Shown here piece after piece: positions 17,800 to 27,181 of a stretch of DNA of 64,000 nucleotides; position 1 is the first letter of the stretch, and each line of letters opens with the position of its first letter. The translations under genes were made by a program, and so were the position numbers. The stretch comes from Chitinophaga niabensis (lineage in GTDB: Bacteria; Bacteroidota; Bacteroidia; Chitinophagales; Chitinophagaceae): assembly GCF_900129465.1 (NCBI RefSeq), contig NZ_FSRA01000001.1:2234482-2298481 (forward strand). Reading direction: 5' to 3'. The notes under the pieces were generated by a model. That model saw only the letters and a program-made list of their open reading frames with translations, ran no database searches and was not told the origin of the DNA.

Positions 17800-17829
17800 T
17801 TGCGTATAAAGGGGTTTTATTTACCTTTG
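17800..17829 (+). promoter_or_regulatory. Promoter abutting the start of the flavoprotein gene
   Basis: TTG (17800-17802, preceded by TTTG) and TACCTTTG (17822-17829) are separated by 19 nt, a good Bacteroidota promoter. The box ends only 4 nt before the ATG at 17834, so the mRNA is predicted to be leaderless or nearly so. The ATG cannot be moved downstream without losing the first strand of the FAD-binding fold. Confidence 0.6.
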
Positions 17830-17833
17830 CCAT

Positions 17834-18736
17834 ATGAAGGCAACATATGATGTAATGATAGCGGGCGGCAGCTATGCCGGTCTTTCAGCAGCCATGGCTT
17901 TAGGGCGGGCATTGAGACATGTGCTGATCATTGACGGCGGCGATCCCTGCAATAAACAAACACCTCATTCGCATAACTTCCTCACACAGGATGGGCAAAC
18001 ACCTGCACAAATTGCGGACAAAGCAAAACAGCAGGTGTTGCAATACCACACCATTTCCTGGCACCAGGGCTTAGTATCCAATGTAGTGAGCACCCCTGCT
18101 GGTTTTGAGATCAGTACGGCGGCGGGAGAAACCTTCCGGGCTAAAAAGGTACTGTTTGCAACGGGCATCAAAGACCAGTTCCTGCCGGTCAAAGGGCTTG
18201 CAGAAACATGGGGCATTTCCCTGGTGCATTGCCCTTACTGCCATGGTTATGAGATCAGGGGGAAAGCCACAGGGCTCATTGCTAACGGGGAAATGGGGTT
18301 TGAGCTATGCCGGTTAATTTCCAACTGGAGCAACAAACTAACGCTCTTCACCAATGGCCCTTCTACTTTAACAGCAGAACAGGCAGCGAAGATCAAAAGC
18401 CATAAGATAACGGTGATTGAAACGGAGATCAGCGAATTTGAACAGAAGAACGGGCAACTGCAAAACATTGTATTAAAGGATGGCTCCAAACATGCCCTGG
18501 AAGCTGCTTACATAAGACTGCCCTTTAAACAGCACAGCGATCTGCCGCAGCAATTGGGTTGTGCTATTGATGAACATGGATATATTGAAGTAACGGAACT
18601 ACAGCAAACCACGGTTCCCGGTGTTTATGCAGCAGGCGATAACAGCAATAAGTTCCGTGGTGTTTCCATGGCTGTTGCTGCTGGCACAAAAGCAGGTGCC
18701 ATGATCAATAAGGAATTAACGGATGAAACATTCTAA
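17834..18736 (+). CDS. Thioredoxin-reductase-like FAD-dependent oxidoreductase
   Basis: 300 residues. FAD-binding motif 'DVMIAGGSYAGLSAAMALGRA' at the N-terminus, redox-active CPYC (C133, C136) in 'LVHCPYCHGYE', the second nucleotide-binding region and C-terminal 'GVYAAGDNSNKFRGVSMAVAAGTKAGAMI'. The arrangement matches the thioredoxin reductase superfamily, including the short relatives common in Bacteroidota; the NAD(P) site GxGxxA is poorly conserved ('LIANGEMGFELCRLI'), so the electron donor may differ from NADPH. Cytosolic. Its TAA stop overlaps the TAG stop of the convergent DUF1543 gene. Confidence 0.9.
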   Translation: MKATYDVMIAGGSYAGLSAAMALGRALRHVLIIDGGDPCNKQTPHSHNFLTQDGQTPAQIADKAKQQVLQYHTISWHQGLVSNVVSTPAGFEISTAAGETFRAKKVLFATGIKDQFLPVKGLAETWGISLVHCPYCHGYEIRGKATGLIANGEMGFELCRLISNWSNKLTLFTNGPSTLTAEQAAKIKSHKITVIETEISEFEQKNGQLQNIVLKDGSKHALEAAYIRLPFKQHSDLPQQLGCAIDEHGYIEVTELQQTTVPGVYAAGDNSNKFRGVSMAVAAGTKAGAMINKELTDETF

Positions 18737-19281
18737 GCCAGGAGGTCCGATAGTTTGAAGTACCCCAGGTGCAAAACATCCTCTGCCATCTCCTGTGGTG
18801 CAGGTGTTAAGGTCAGGCGGTATTGCTCACGCACCGTTGCAGGCAGTATCTCTTCCACCAGTGCCATATCGTCCACATCCACACCATATTTATCATCGAT
18901 GTGTGCAGTGGCCCCTTTGAAACCGGTATGTTTAAAAAAGGCGGTAGCCTTCGCTTTACGGAGTGCTTCGTTTTTATCTTTCCCGGTGGCCAGCATTTTG
19001 TAATGGAACTCTTCCATTTCATTTTCTTTATAGCCGCCCAGGTTAATAAAGAACAGGTATTCGGAGGAAGGAACTGTTTCATTGATGCCAATGCGGTACC
19101 CATCTACTTTTGTTACTTCCCGGTACCCGTCTATATGCAGATCGTCTGCCTCCGGCCAGAAGGCAATGATAGCGGGTATGAGTTCTTTCAGGGATGCTGC
19201 TATACCAAAGAAGATATCGTGTTGTTCTGTATGGCGGCCTGCGGGTTTACAGCCGATCAGTACCATAAATAATTTCACCAT
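18733..19281 (-). CDS. DUF1543-family protein
   Basis: 182 residues. The N-terminus 'KLFMVLIGCKPAGRHTEQHDIFFGIAASLKELIPAI' is the hallmark of DUF1543 proteins, followed by 'INLGGYKENEMEEFHYKMLATGKDKNEALRKAKATAFFKH'. The biochemical function of the family is not known to me. The start codon follows the stop of the dienelactone hydrolase gene by one nucleotide, so the two are translated from one mRNA. The stop codon overlaps that of the convergent flavoprotein gene (CTAA at 18733-18736 serves both strands). Confidence 0.85.
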   Translation of the reverse strand: MVKLFMVLIGCKPAGRHTEQHDIFFGIAASLKELIPAIIAFWPEADDLHIDGYREVTKVDGYRIGINETVPSSEYLFFINLGGYKENEMEEFHYKMLATGKDKNEALRKAKATAFFKHTGFKGATAHIDDKYGVDVDDMALVEEILPATVREQYRLTLTPAPQEMAEDVLHLGYFKLSDLLA

Positions 19282-19282
19282 G

Positions 19283-20140
19283 TTATTGTATGGTTCCTTT
19301 AAACAGCTTCAGTGTTCTTTCCCAGGCGAGCTTAGCGGCAGCTTCGTTATAACGGGCTGCAGAAGTATCATTATGGAAGGCGTGTTGTGCCCCTTCATAG
19401 ATGTACAGTTCATATTTAACATGCGCTGCTTTTAAAGCTGCTTCGTAGGCAGGAATACCTTCATTCACCCTTTCGTCCAGCCCGCCATAATGCAGTTGCA
19501 CCGCAGCTTTGATCTTCGGAACATCTGCTGCTGCCGGCTGGCGGCCATAAAATGCAACGGCTGCTTTCAGATCAGGATCATTCACGGCCAGCTGATTAGC
19601 CAATGCACCTCCCCAGCAAAAACCAACACAGCCTGTTTTACCATTGGATTCCGGGAGAGATTTGAGATAAGTAAATGCTTTCAGGAAATTCTGCAGGTTT
19701 TGTGCTGCATCCAGTTTTCCGAACTGGGCGCGGCTTTCATCTTCGTTGGCAGTGGTGCCGCCAAATACAGATAAGGCATCCGGTGCCAGCGCCAGGTATC
19801 CCGCTTTGGCGAGACGGCGGGTTACATCTTTGATGTGCGGTGTAAGGCCCCGGTTCTCATGGATCACTACTACCGCTCCCCTTTTGCCGGCAGCTTTCGG
19901 GCGTACGAGGTATCCCTTCATGGTAGTGCCTTCTCCGGGATAGGTGATATCCTCCTCTGTAAGGTCCGGATCCAGTGGCTGCACCGTAGCTGCCTGGGCA
20001 TAATTGGATTCCAGCAGGGGCAATACAGCCATGGCCGCTGCCATACCTCCGGTGAGCTTTACGAGGCGTTTGAAGAAATCTTCCCGGGTAAGGGGTTTGT
20101 GGGTATACTCATCAAAAAGGCGGATGATGTTCTGATCCAT
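19283..20140 (-). CDS. Dienelactone hydrolase-family protein, exported
   Basis: 285 residues. Residues 1-50 carry a long N-region followed by a hydrophobic stretch ending 'ESNYAQA', a probable signal. The catalytic triad of dienelactone hydrolases is visible: nucleophile C175 in 'GCVGFCWGG', D222 in 'YGGLDERVN' and H253 in 'GAQHAFHND'. The 'VVVIHENRGL' motif at about residue 91 is also typical. The family hydrolyses lactones and small esters; the natural substrate here is unknown. It is the first gene of an operon with DUF1543. Confidence 0.9.
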   Translation of the reverse strand: MDQNIIRLFDEYTHKPLTREDFFKRLVKLTGGMAAAMAVLPLLESNYAQAATVQPLDPDLTEEDITYPGEGTTMKGYLVRPKAAGKRGAVVVIHENRGLTPHIKDVTRRLAKAGYLALAPDALSVFGGTTANEDESRAQFGKLDAAQNLQNFLKAFTYLKSLPESNGKTGCVGFCWGGALANQLAVNDPDLKAAVAFYGRQPAAADVPKIKAAVQLHYGGLDERVNEGIPAYEAALKAAHVKYELYIYEGAQHAFHNDTSAARYNEAAAKLAWERTLKLFKGTIQ

Positions 20141-20200
20141 AAGATAGCATTTGTAGAAAGTTACAAATTATCGTGCTCTTCACCAATGCCCCTTGGCGTA

Positions 20201-22588
20201 TTATTTCACGCTCCATTCATGCAGGCCCGCAGAATATTCCACAGGCTGCTGTATTTCCATTTTCAGCGCGGTGGTGGTCAGGGGCTCAAAATGAACGGTA
20301 TCGTATTTGTCTTTTGTGATGGTATATGGACTGGTATGTTTCACTGCTACCCACTCCTCTCCTTTTTTGTAATACAGTTTCCAGGAAAGCGGAATGCGGC
20401 ATCCGCCCCATGGGCCATCATCGTACCAATATACGCTGGCGGAAGAGATGGTTTGCGGGGAATCAAAATCGTATTGTACCCATTCCAGTGAATTCTTCTT
20501 TGGCCACCAATGCAGGTAAGGTGCATTGTTATCTTTTGCGTCCGCAGGTTCATACTGATCATTCAGGGCTTTGAACATGCGCTGGTTACCAAGGGAAGCA
20601 CTCACCTTTGCTTTGGAGGCAATGGTAGGTGCAGGTTTGGGTTTGGCTGCTGAGGCTTCATATGGGATCCATACAGTCATATCTGCCGGGCCACGGTTGG
20701 CCCATGCATAATATGGAATGGCGGTAACGGTTTGCGTGCTATGGACCAGTTCATCACTGTTCAGTTGCCGTTTTGTGGATGCGCCTTTCATTTCCAGTAT
20801 GGTTACGCCATTCAGCAATAGGGGTTTAAAAACTGCGCTAACAGCTGCGTGCCGATCTACTACAATGTTCTGCACGCTGCTATCCAGGTTATCCGGGCCT
20901 TCAATACAATACATGAGCGGGCCACGTTCCAGTGCAAAACGGTATTGATCATCCTTCACCTGTTCGTTGGCTAAGATCTTCTCTGCTTTCATGGGTAACT
21001 CTATCGTGATCTTATCTCCCTTTTTCCAGGTACGATCGATTACAGCGTATCCTTTTTCTGTTTTATAACTATATGGTTCACCATTCAAAAGAAGCGGTAT
21101 TTTTTTGAACACGGGGTCCTGTACACGATAGAGATCACCAGGTACCGGATGGTCCTGCGCCCAGCCCGGTATACGGATGCGCAGGGTAAAAGCGGCTGGC
21201 TTTGCGGGATTAACAGTGATCTCATTCTTTCCCTCCCAGGGATAATTGGTTTGTTGTGTGAGTGTTACTTTCGTTACAGGTAATTGAATGCTGGCTGTGT
21301 TGCCTGCAAACAGGTTCACGTACAGGTTGTTCTTATCCTGTGCGTAGATATAACCCGGCATGGAAGGCAGAAAGCGCGTCATATTGGAAATGCAGCAGGC
21401 GCAGCTGAACCAGGCACTGCGCTGATGCTGGCTCATAGAAGCCAGTGGATTGGGATAAAAGAAACGGTCGCCGCTTAAGGATACACCTGAAAGCAAACCA
21501 TTGTATAAGGTACGTTCCAGTACATCTACGTACTTCGCATCTCCGTGCAGCAGGAACATACGGCTGTTCCAGTATACATTGGCAATAGCTGCGCAGGTTT
21601 CTGCATAGGCGCTCATATTAGGCAGCTGGTAGGCTTTACCGAATGCTTCGCCTGCACCTGTTGCTCCAATGCCGCCGGTGATATACATTTTCCTTTCCAC
21701 TACATCATGCCAGATATCATCGATGGCATGCAGATAATCTTCGTCGCCGGTAAGTGCTGCTACATCTGCCATGCCGGTATACATATAAGCAGCGCGTACA
21801 GCATGCCCTACGGCTTCGTGCTGATCGGTCACTCTTTTATGTGCCTGGTTGTATTCCTGGCTATATTTTTTTCCTGGGCCCCGTACATCCAGGAAGAATT
21901 TGGCGAGGTCCAGGTATTGTTGATGACCTGTTACGCGGTATAGTTTAGTTAAGCCGGTTTCCACGATCTGGTGGCCGGGGAACCTTTCTGTTTTACCAAA
22001 GCCGAAATCACGCACCAGCAGGTCTGCATTTTTAATAGCAATGTTGAGCATCGTTCTTTTGCCTGTAGCCTGGAAATGTGCCACAGCCGCTTCAAACAGG
22101 TGACCGGAATTGTAGAGTTCATGGCTCAGGTCTTCTTCTTTCTCCCATCGCTGTGCACCTATCCAATCATGTGGCTTGGCGGCTTTCACGGTACGGAAAG
22201 TATAGAGATACCCATCCGGTTCCTGTGCGATCGCAATATAAGAGATCAACGTGTCCAAATACATTTCCAGCTCCGGGTTCTTTTGTACCTGCAGGCTGTA
22301 AGAAGCACCTTCAATTACTTTATACACATCCGTATCATCAAAGGTGAATTCCGTTAGTTTATCGCCGGGCAGTTTTCCTGCAGCACGCAGGAAATTATCT
22401 ACTCTGCCGGTTTTACGGCATTGCGCTAAAGTGTAGGGAATGGTAACATCCGCATTCACTTTTATTTTGGGTGCCCAGAAATTATCGTTCACTTTCACCT
22501 GTGTAAATGCAACAGGCTGAATAGGGTAATCTCTCTGTGCCATGGCATCACCGGCACTGAGCAGCAAACAGATCAGGATCTTCTTCAT
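20201..22588 (-). CDS. Beta-L-arabinofuranosidase, glycoside hydrolase family 127
   Basis: 795 residues with a signal peptide ending in DAMAQ. The GH127 catalytic elements are in place: the N-terminal 'FTQVKVNDNFWAPKI', E330-T-C332 in 'MSAYAETCAAIANVYWN' and the cysteine pair C398-C399 in 'AWFSCACCISNMTRFLP', which by comparison with the characterised family member bind zinc and supply the cysteine nucleophile. The C-terminal 130 residues look like a beta-sandwich carbohydrate-binding module ('WVQYDFDSPQTISSASVYWYDDGPWGG'). It should release beta-L-arabinofuranose from plant glycans in the periplasm. It is divergent from an AraC regulator. Confidence 0.92.
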   Translation of the reverse strand: MKKILICLLLSAGDAMAQRDYPIQPVAFTQVKVNDNFWAPKIKVNADVTIPYTLAQCRKTGRVDNFLRAAGKLPGDKLTEFTFDDTDVYKVIEGASYSLQVQKNPELEMYLDTLISYIAIAQEPDGYLYTFRTVKAAKPHDWIGAQRWEKEEDLSHELYNSGHLFEAAVAHFQATGKRTMLNIAIKNADLLVRDFGFGKTERFPGHQIVETGLTKLYRVTGHQQYLDLAKFFLDVRGPGKKYSQEYNQAHKRVTDQHEAVGHAVRAAYMYTGMADVAALTGDEDYLHAIDDIWHDVVERKMYITGGIGATGAGEAFGKAYQLPNMSAYAETCAAIANVYWNSRMFLLHGDAKYVDVLERTLYNGLLSGVSLSGDRFFYPNPLASMSQHQRSAWFSCACCISNMTRFLPSMPGYIYAQDKNNLYVNLFAGNTASIQLPVTKVTLTQQTNYPWEGKNEITVNPAKPAAFTLRIRIPGWAQDHPVPGDLYRVQDPVFKKIPLLLNGEPYSYKTEKGYAVIDRTWKKGDKITIELPMKAEKILANEQVKDDQYRFALERGPLMYCIEGPDNLDSSVQNIVVDRHAAVSAVFKPLLLNGVTILEMKGASTKRQLNSDELVHSTQTVTAIPYYAWANRGPADMTVWIPYEASAAKPKPAPTIASKAKVSASLGNQRMFKALNDQYEPADAKDNNAPYLHWWPKKNSLEWVQYDFDSPQTISSASVYWYDDGPWGGCRIPLSWKLYYKKGEEWVAVKHTSPYTITKDKYDTVHFEPLTTTALKMEIQQPVEYSAGLHEWSVK

Positions 22589-22751
22589 ATTGGTATTTAA
22601 CTGTCATTCCAACATTTAAATATACCTCAATGATATTGTACCTACTTTATGTATTTTGATCAATATTTATCGGATTTTATCCCGGCTCTGAAATACTTTA
22701 TAGTGTCAATTTGAATTTTATTATCACAAAGTTTTTCGGTAATTTCCGTAT

Positions 22752-23627
22752 ATGAAAGTCCTACAGTTTACCATTCCTGTTGCGCGCGACAAAGCCATTA
22801 TCACGCAAAGCGATCTTCTCCCTGAATTCTATCCCTGGCTGCACCGGCATGAAGAGATCCAGCTCACGCGGGTGATCCGTGGCAGCGGTACATTAGTAGT
22901 AGAAAATAATATGTACCCTTTCCAGGAAGGAGATATCTTCTGGATAGGCAGTAATCAGCCACATGTATTTAAAGGAGATGGAAACACTTCACCCGTGCAG
23001 GCCTTAACGCTCTTCTTTAATCCACAGGGTATGCTCGGCGCTGTATTTGAATTACAGGAGCTGAAGAAGATAAAAGCCTTCCTGCAGAAATCAGATGCCG
23101 GCTTTAAAGTACCGGAAGATCAAAAGGAAGATATCTTTCTGCGCATGCTGCAGATAGATCAAACCAGCTGTGCCAAACAACTTATTCATTTCATGGACCT
23201 GCTGCATACTTTTCAAAGCATGAACGACCTGCCTTCGCTTATTTCCGGCACACGTTTAATAGCCGTGAACGAACAGGAAGGGATCAGGATCAGTTATATC
23301 TATGATTACATCATGCAGCATTACGATGCGGATATCACACTGGAAGATATCGCGCAGCACGCGAATATGTCTGCCCAGGCATTCTGCCGTTATTTCAAAA
23401 AACATACGCGGCTTACGTTCATCTCTTTTCTGAATGAAGTACGGGTAAGTGAAGCCTGTAAAAAACTGGCCGATGGTAATTTCGACAGTATCTCTACGGT
23501 AGCTTATCAATGCGGGTTTAACAGTATTGCCAATTTTAACCGGGTATTTAAATCCATAGCAGGCAAATCTCCCCGTGATTATATCCGGGAATTCGGGCAG
23601 ATAGAAGAAAAGCAGGATATTTATTAA
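22752..23627 (+). CDS. AraC-family transcriptional regulator
   Basis: 291 residues. The N-terminal cupin-type ligand domain includes 'LHRHEEIQLTRVIRGSGTLVVENNMYPFQEGDIFWIGSNQPHVF'. The C-terminal 100 residues hold the two HTH motifs of AraC/XylS regulators: 'ITLEDIAQHANMSAQAFCRYFKKHTRLTFISFLNEVRV' and 'STVAYQCGFNSIANFNRVFKSIAGKSPRDYI'. It lies between the divergent GH127 gene and the downstream CE15 gene and probably activates one or both in response to a sugar. A direct repeat with 22-nt spacing just beyond its stop codon is a candidate binding site. Confidence 0.94.
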   Translation: MKVLQFTIPVARDKAIITQSDLLPEFYPWLHRHEEIQLTRVIRGSGTLVVENNMYPFQEGDIFWIGSNQPHVFKGDGNTSPVQALTLFFNPQGMLGAVFELQELKKIKAFLQKSDAGFKVPEDQKEDIFLRMLQIDQTSCAKQLIHFMDLLHTFQSMNDLPSLISGTRLIAVNEQEGIRISYIYDYIMQHYDADITLEDIAQHANMSAQAFCRYFKKHTRLTFISFLNEVRVSEACKKLADGNFDSISTVAYQCGFNSIANFNRVFKSIAGKSPRDYIREFGQIEEKQDIY

Positions 23628-23630
23628 GAC

Positions 23631-23673
23631 AGGAATAGGATAATCATTATGTGGGAATAGGATATAATTATGC
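23631..23673 (+). promoter_or_regulatory. 22-nt-spaced direct repeat, candidate AraC-type operator
   Basis: GGAATAGGATA occurs at 23632-23642 and again at 23654-23664; flanking bases are similar, so the unit is about 22 nt repeated twice. Two helical turns between half-sites is the usual geometry for AraC-type activators. A near-consensus -7 box TATATTAG (23687-23694) follows, 5 nt before the CE15 start codon, placing the promoter-proximal repeat over the -33 region. Confidence 0.5.
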
Positions 23674-23699
23674 TAAATATCATCCCTATATTAGCTGCT

Positions 23700-24908
23700 A
23701 TGAAGAAGATCCTTTTCTTTTCCCTGGTAACCCTATCCCTGCGCCTGAGCGCCCAGGAGGTTTTTAATTATGACGAATTAAAAGTGGGTAATCTTCCCCT
23801 GCCTGCTGTACTAACGCCTGCCGTGAAAAACGCAGCGGACTGGCAACGCAACCGCAGACCGGAGATCCTTCGGCTTTTCACAACCCAGATGTACGGTGTA
23901 TTTCCGGGTAAACCTCCTCATATGCATACACAGGTACAGCTGGTAGACAGTAATGCGCTGGGTGGCAAGGCCATCTCCAAACAGGTAAGGCTGTTCCTGG
24001 CTGCCGGAGACCAGGCACCTTTTATGGATATCCTCCTCTTTCTGCCTAAAGAAAGCAAAAAGCCGGTGCCGGTATTCATTGGCTGTAATTTCCTGGGCAA
24101 TCATACGGTTTCGGGAGAAAACAATATCCTGGTTAAAAAAGTAGCACATCCCGTTGCGTTAGGTTTCCAGGAAAGGCGCTGGGAAGTGGCCAGGCTGATC
24201 GAAAACGGTTATGCGCTGGCTACCTATCATTATGGCGACCTGGAGGCGGATAGTACAGACGGATGGAAAACAGGCATCCGCACTACTTTACAACAGGAGC
24301 TGAAAACAGCCCCTGATGCATGGGCTGCCCTCAGTGTATGGGGATGGGGCCTGAGCCGGCTGCTGGACTACCTGGAAACAGAAAAAGCCGTAGATGCTAA
24401 AAGAGTGATTGCAACAGGACATAGCCGTTTAGGTAAAGCTGCTTTGTGGGCCGTAGCGAATGATCCCCGTTTTGCGGCCGTGATCTCCAACAACTCCGGA
24501 GAAGGTGGGGCTGCTTTAAGCACCCGCTGGTACGGGGAAACCATTGAACGCATCAATACCCGCTTCCCATACTGGTTCACCGATGCCTATAAGCAATACA
24601 ATAAAAAACCCGAAACCTTACCTTTTGACCAGCATATGCTGCTGGCTCTGATCGCACCACGCCCTTTATATGTAGCCAGCGCAACGGAAGACCTCTGGAC
24701 TGATCCCAAAGGTGAATTCCTGGCTGCCCGGGCTGCCGGGCCTGTTTATGCCTTATTTAAATATGAAGGTGTAGGCGTATCCGAAATGCCTGCGCCAGAC
24801 CATCCGGTAGGAAAACGTATCCGCTATCATGTGCGTACCGGCAAACATGATATACTCTGGTACGATTGGGAGCAATACATAAAGTTTGCGAACGAGGAAC
24901 TACCTTAA
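23700..24908 (+). CDS. CE15-like glucuronoyl esterase / acetylxylan esterase
   Basis: About 402 residues from the ATG at 23700, which starts a signal peptide (MKKILFFSLVTLSLRLSAQ). The nucleophile motif GHSRLGKAA (S242) corresponds to the GCSRxGKGA signature of carbohydrate esterase family 15; 'SNNSGEGGAALSTRWYGETIERINTRFPYWF' with its acidic residue and a C-terminal 'GKHDILWYDWEQY' histidine complete the expected triad. Such enzymes split the ester between lignin or alcohols and glucuronic acid of xylan. Position after the AraC regulator and near the arabinofuranosidase suggests a role in hemicellulose breakdown. Confidence 0.85.
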   Translation: MKKILFFSLVTLSLRLSAQEVFNYDELKVGNLPLPAVLTPAVKNAADWQRNRRPEILRLFTTQMYGVFPGKPPHMHTQVQLVDSNALGGKAISKQVRLFLAAGDQAPFMDILLFLPKESKKPVPVFIGCNFLGNHTVSGENNILVKKVAHPVALGFQERRWEVARLIENGYALATYHYGDLEADSTDGWKTGIRTTLQQELKTAPDAWAALSVWGWGLSRLLDYLETEKAVDAKRVIATGHSRLGKAALWAVANDPRFAAVISNNSGEGGAALSTRWYGETIERINTRFPYWFTDAYKQYNKKPETLPFDQHMLLALIAPRPLYVASATEDLWTDPKGEFLAARAAGPVYALFKYEGVGVSEMPAPDHPVGKRIRYHVRTGKHDILWYDWEQYIKFANEELP

Positions 24909-24998
24909 TACAAGGGTTTCGTAACACGTCCATTACGGTTCATCACATTCCGGTCCCCTCTTTTCCATGGTGTTATATCCTTGCATAAAATATACACC

Positions 24999-26492
24999 AT
25001 GAAAAAGTATGGCATGCTCATCCTTGCCGTTTGCAGCATCACCCAATGCCTGGCACAATCTATCCTTACGGGAAAGATCAATGGCGTGGCCGGGAAAGAA
25101 ACTGAACTGAATATCTCCCGGGATGTATGGTATCAAAAGGATAATTCTGTTTTCAGCGAAATAAAGCCGGATGGCAGTTTCTCTTTTACCGTTCCCGGAA
25201 CGGACCCATTATTTGTTACTTTACATTACAACAAACAGCAGCAACAATTATTACTGAGCCCGGGCAGGCCATTGCATGTAACCTTTGAAGATGCAGACCT
25301 GCCCGGCACGATTCAGTTCAGCGGTAAAGGGGCTGCGGAAAACATGCTGGTGCATGCCACATTCCCGGCACGCCCATTCTTTATGCAACCCTTCTCTGCG
25401 GAGAACCCTTACGGGAAGTTAGACCAGTATTCCCTGATGAATATATTACTGCCTAACATCCTGGATACGGTAGATCACCTCTCCCTGAACGTTACCAAAG
25501 CAAAGCTGCCTGCGGTTGTAAAAGCCTCCCTGCATACACAGATCAAATACTATTATGCCCTGAACATGGAAGAGTTCAGCATCATCTTGCAAAGCTATGC
25601 AAAGAACCCTGCGTACCAGGCCTGGAAGGACACTGTGATAAAACTCACCGGCATGCCTTCCATCATTGACCTTAACAGAAGCCCTGCCGCCAATTATTTC
25701 CTCGATGCCTACGCCAAATACAAAATGATGGAGATGGGACAGGTGTACAGGAAAGATAAGGCACAGGGGGCTAAAATGCTGGAAGCAGCAGCGGGCCTGC
25801 CCTTTGATTCACTCATGCAGCTGGCAGGAGAATATGGCGATGAGATCATTACCCTCCTGGCCACCGGAAAGATCTTACCTCCGGCGCAACATGAAAGACT
25901 GCTGGCTAACAGGGTGATCTATTACAGCAACGAAAAGGAAACCATGATGGCCCGCAAGGTGATGACGGAACTCACAAAATACTTTGCAGGCAGTAAGGAA
26001 GAAAAAAACGCCAGCCAAAGGATGGCCAAACTGGAAAGTATGCTGGCAAGCGGCAAACAGAATGAGCATATAGCGATCCGCACCGGCATTAGTACCCTGG
26101 AACAAATGCTGGCGCCCTATAAAGGCAAACTCGTTTACCTGGACATCTGGGGAACCTGGTGCGGACCCTGCAAAGCAGAAATGCGTTATGCGCCTAAGCT
26201 GAAAGAGCAGATGAAAGGAAAAGATGTGGTATTCCTCTACCTCAGTAACGACAGGGACCAGGCTGATAAAAAGTGGCGGGAATACATACAGGTGAATAAT
26301 ATCACGGGAGAACATGTGCGGCTCACCGGGGAAGCCATTGAAACCATCTGGCAAACCCTGCTGCCGGGCGAAGGAACCAGGTACTACCCTACTTTTTTCA
26401 TCTTTGACCGGGTGGGTAAAGTGTTGATCAAAAAAGCAAAACGGCCCAGTGATGAGGACGCATTGTATACCCAGCTGCTGGGGGCCTTATAA
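24999..26492 (+). CDS. TlpA-like thiol-disulfide oxidoreductase with N-terminal DUF4369-like domain
   Basis: About 497 residues from the ATG at 24999, which begins a signal peptide ending in QCLAQ. A beta-rich N-terminal domain ('SILTGKINGVAGKETELNISRDVWY...PDGSFSFTVPG') is followed by a helical middle region and a C-terminal thioredoxin domain with 'VYLDIWGTWCGPCKAEM' (C388, C391). This layout is common in periplasmic TlpA/ResA-like proteins of Bacteroidota, which reduce disulfides in extracytoplasmic proteins. No cytochrome maturation genes are adjacent, so the partner is unknown. Confidence 0.88.
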   Translation: MKKYGMLILAVCSITQCLAQSILTGKINGVAGKETELNISRDVWYQKDNSVFSEIKPDGSFSFTVPGTDPLFVTLHYNKQQQQLLLSPGRPLHVTFEDADLPGTIQFSGKGAAENMLVHATFPARPFFMQPFSAENPYGKLDQYSLMNILLPNILDTVDHLSLNVTKAKLPAVVKASLHTQIKYYYALNMEEFSIILQSYAKNPAYQAWKDTVIKLTGMPSIIDLNRSPAANYFLDAYAKYKMMEMGQVYRKDKAQGAKMLEAAAGLPFDSLMQLAGEYGDEIITLLATGKILPPAQHERLLANRVIYYSNEKETMMARKVMTELTKYFAGSKEEKNASQRMAKLESMLASGKQNEHIAIRTGISTLEQMLAPYKGKLVYLDIWGTWCGPCKAEMRYAPKLKEQMKGKDVVFLYLSNDRDQADKKWREYIQVNNITGEHVRLTGEAIETIWQTLLPGEGTRYYPTFFIFDRVGKVLIKKAKRPSDEDALYTQLLGAL

Positions 26493-26501
26493 TTTCTTTC
26501 C

Positions 26502-26509
26502 TATATTTG
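26502..26509 (+). promoter_or_regulatory. -7 box upstream of the exported protein gene at 26529
   Basis: TATATTTG fits TAnnTTTG and lies 19 nt before the ATG. It starts about 10 nt after the stop codon of the TlpA-like gene, so the two genes are probably transcribed separately. Confidence 0.5.
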
Positions 26510-26528
26510 GGTCCAAAATCCCTGTATC

Positions 26529-27125
26529 ATGGCCCGAATGCTCAGCTTCCTCTGCCTCTTAACTGTTCTTCGTGTACACGCACAGGATACCAGCCATGTT
26601 GTTACGCTGAAAGCAAACAACCAGGAGAAGCAGTATAAAAAAATACTCATTGCCGGATGCGGTTCCGTTGGTATCCGGCATTTTATTGAAACACTTACGC
26701 CCCAACTCACCGCATTTTATGAAAAGAAAGGCATTACCTGTGTGTATGAATATATGGGCGATAACCCCGGGGGGCTTAGATCGGGGGTTTCTGCTGCCTA
26801 TAATAACCATCAGCCGGATGCAACGCTGATCATGTACCAGTTAGATGATGCGCCGGACACGCTCAAAACCAAACATTCCAGCAGGGTGCCAAGAGCGATA
26901 TTGATGGGTGGAGAGCGTTATCAGCAAAGGAGGCGTGTTAAGAACCTCAACAGCCACATTGATGAAGAAGTGAAGCTGGTGATACTGGAAGGGAAAAACA
27001 TGGTGCCTGTATGGCAGGGGCAGCTGAATATCATTGATGAAAAGATCAGGGAATCCCTGTATGAAAAGATCTGTTCCATCCTTGCAGCAGAACTTTCCAG
27101 GAACAAGATACCTTTAGCAGAATAA
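26529..27125 (+). CDS. Exported protein of unknown function
   Basis: 198 residues with a signal peptide ending in RVHAQ. The mature protein has 'YKKILIAGCGSVGIRHFIETLTPQLTAFYEKKGI' and an alternating strand-helix pattern that suggests an alpha/beta fold, then 'DEEVKLVILEGKNMVPVWQGQLNIIDEK' near the C-terminus, reminiscent of small periplasmic or outer-membrane-associated Bacteroidota proteins. I do not recognise the family. It has its own -7 box and ends at a bidirectional terminator shared with the convergent SusD gene. Confidence 0.75.
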   Translation: MARMLSFLCLLTVLRVHAQDTSHVVTLKANNQEKQYKKILIAGCGSVGIRHFIETLTPQLTAFYEKKGITCVYEYMGDNPGGLRSGVSAAYNNHQPDATLIMYQLDDAPDTLKTKHSSRVPRAILMGGERYQQRRRVKNLNSHIDEEVKLVILEGKNMVPVWQGQLNIIDEKIRESLYEKICSILAAELSRNKIPLAE

Positions 27126-27126
27126 A

Positions 27127-27156
27127 AAAAGGCCACCCGTTTCCAGGTGGCCTTTT
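27127..27156. terminator. Bidirectional terminator
   Basis: AAAAGGCCACC (27127-27137) pairs perfectly with GGTGGCCTTTT (27146-27156) around an 8-nt loop, between the convergent genes ending at 27125 and 27182. Confidence 0.88.
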
Positions 27157-27181
27157 ATAATTATGGAAAGTAGAAGAACGC

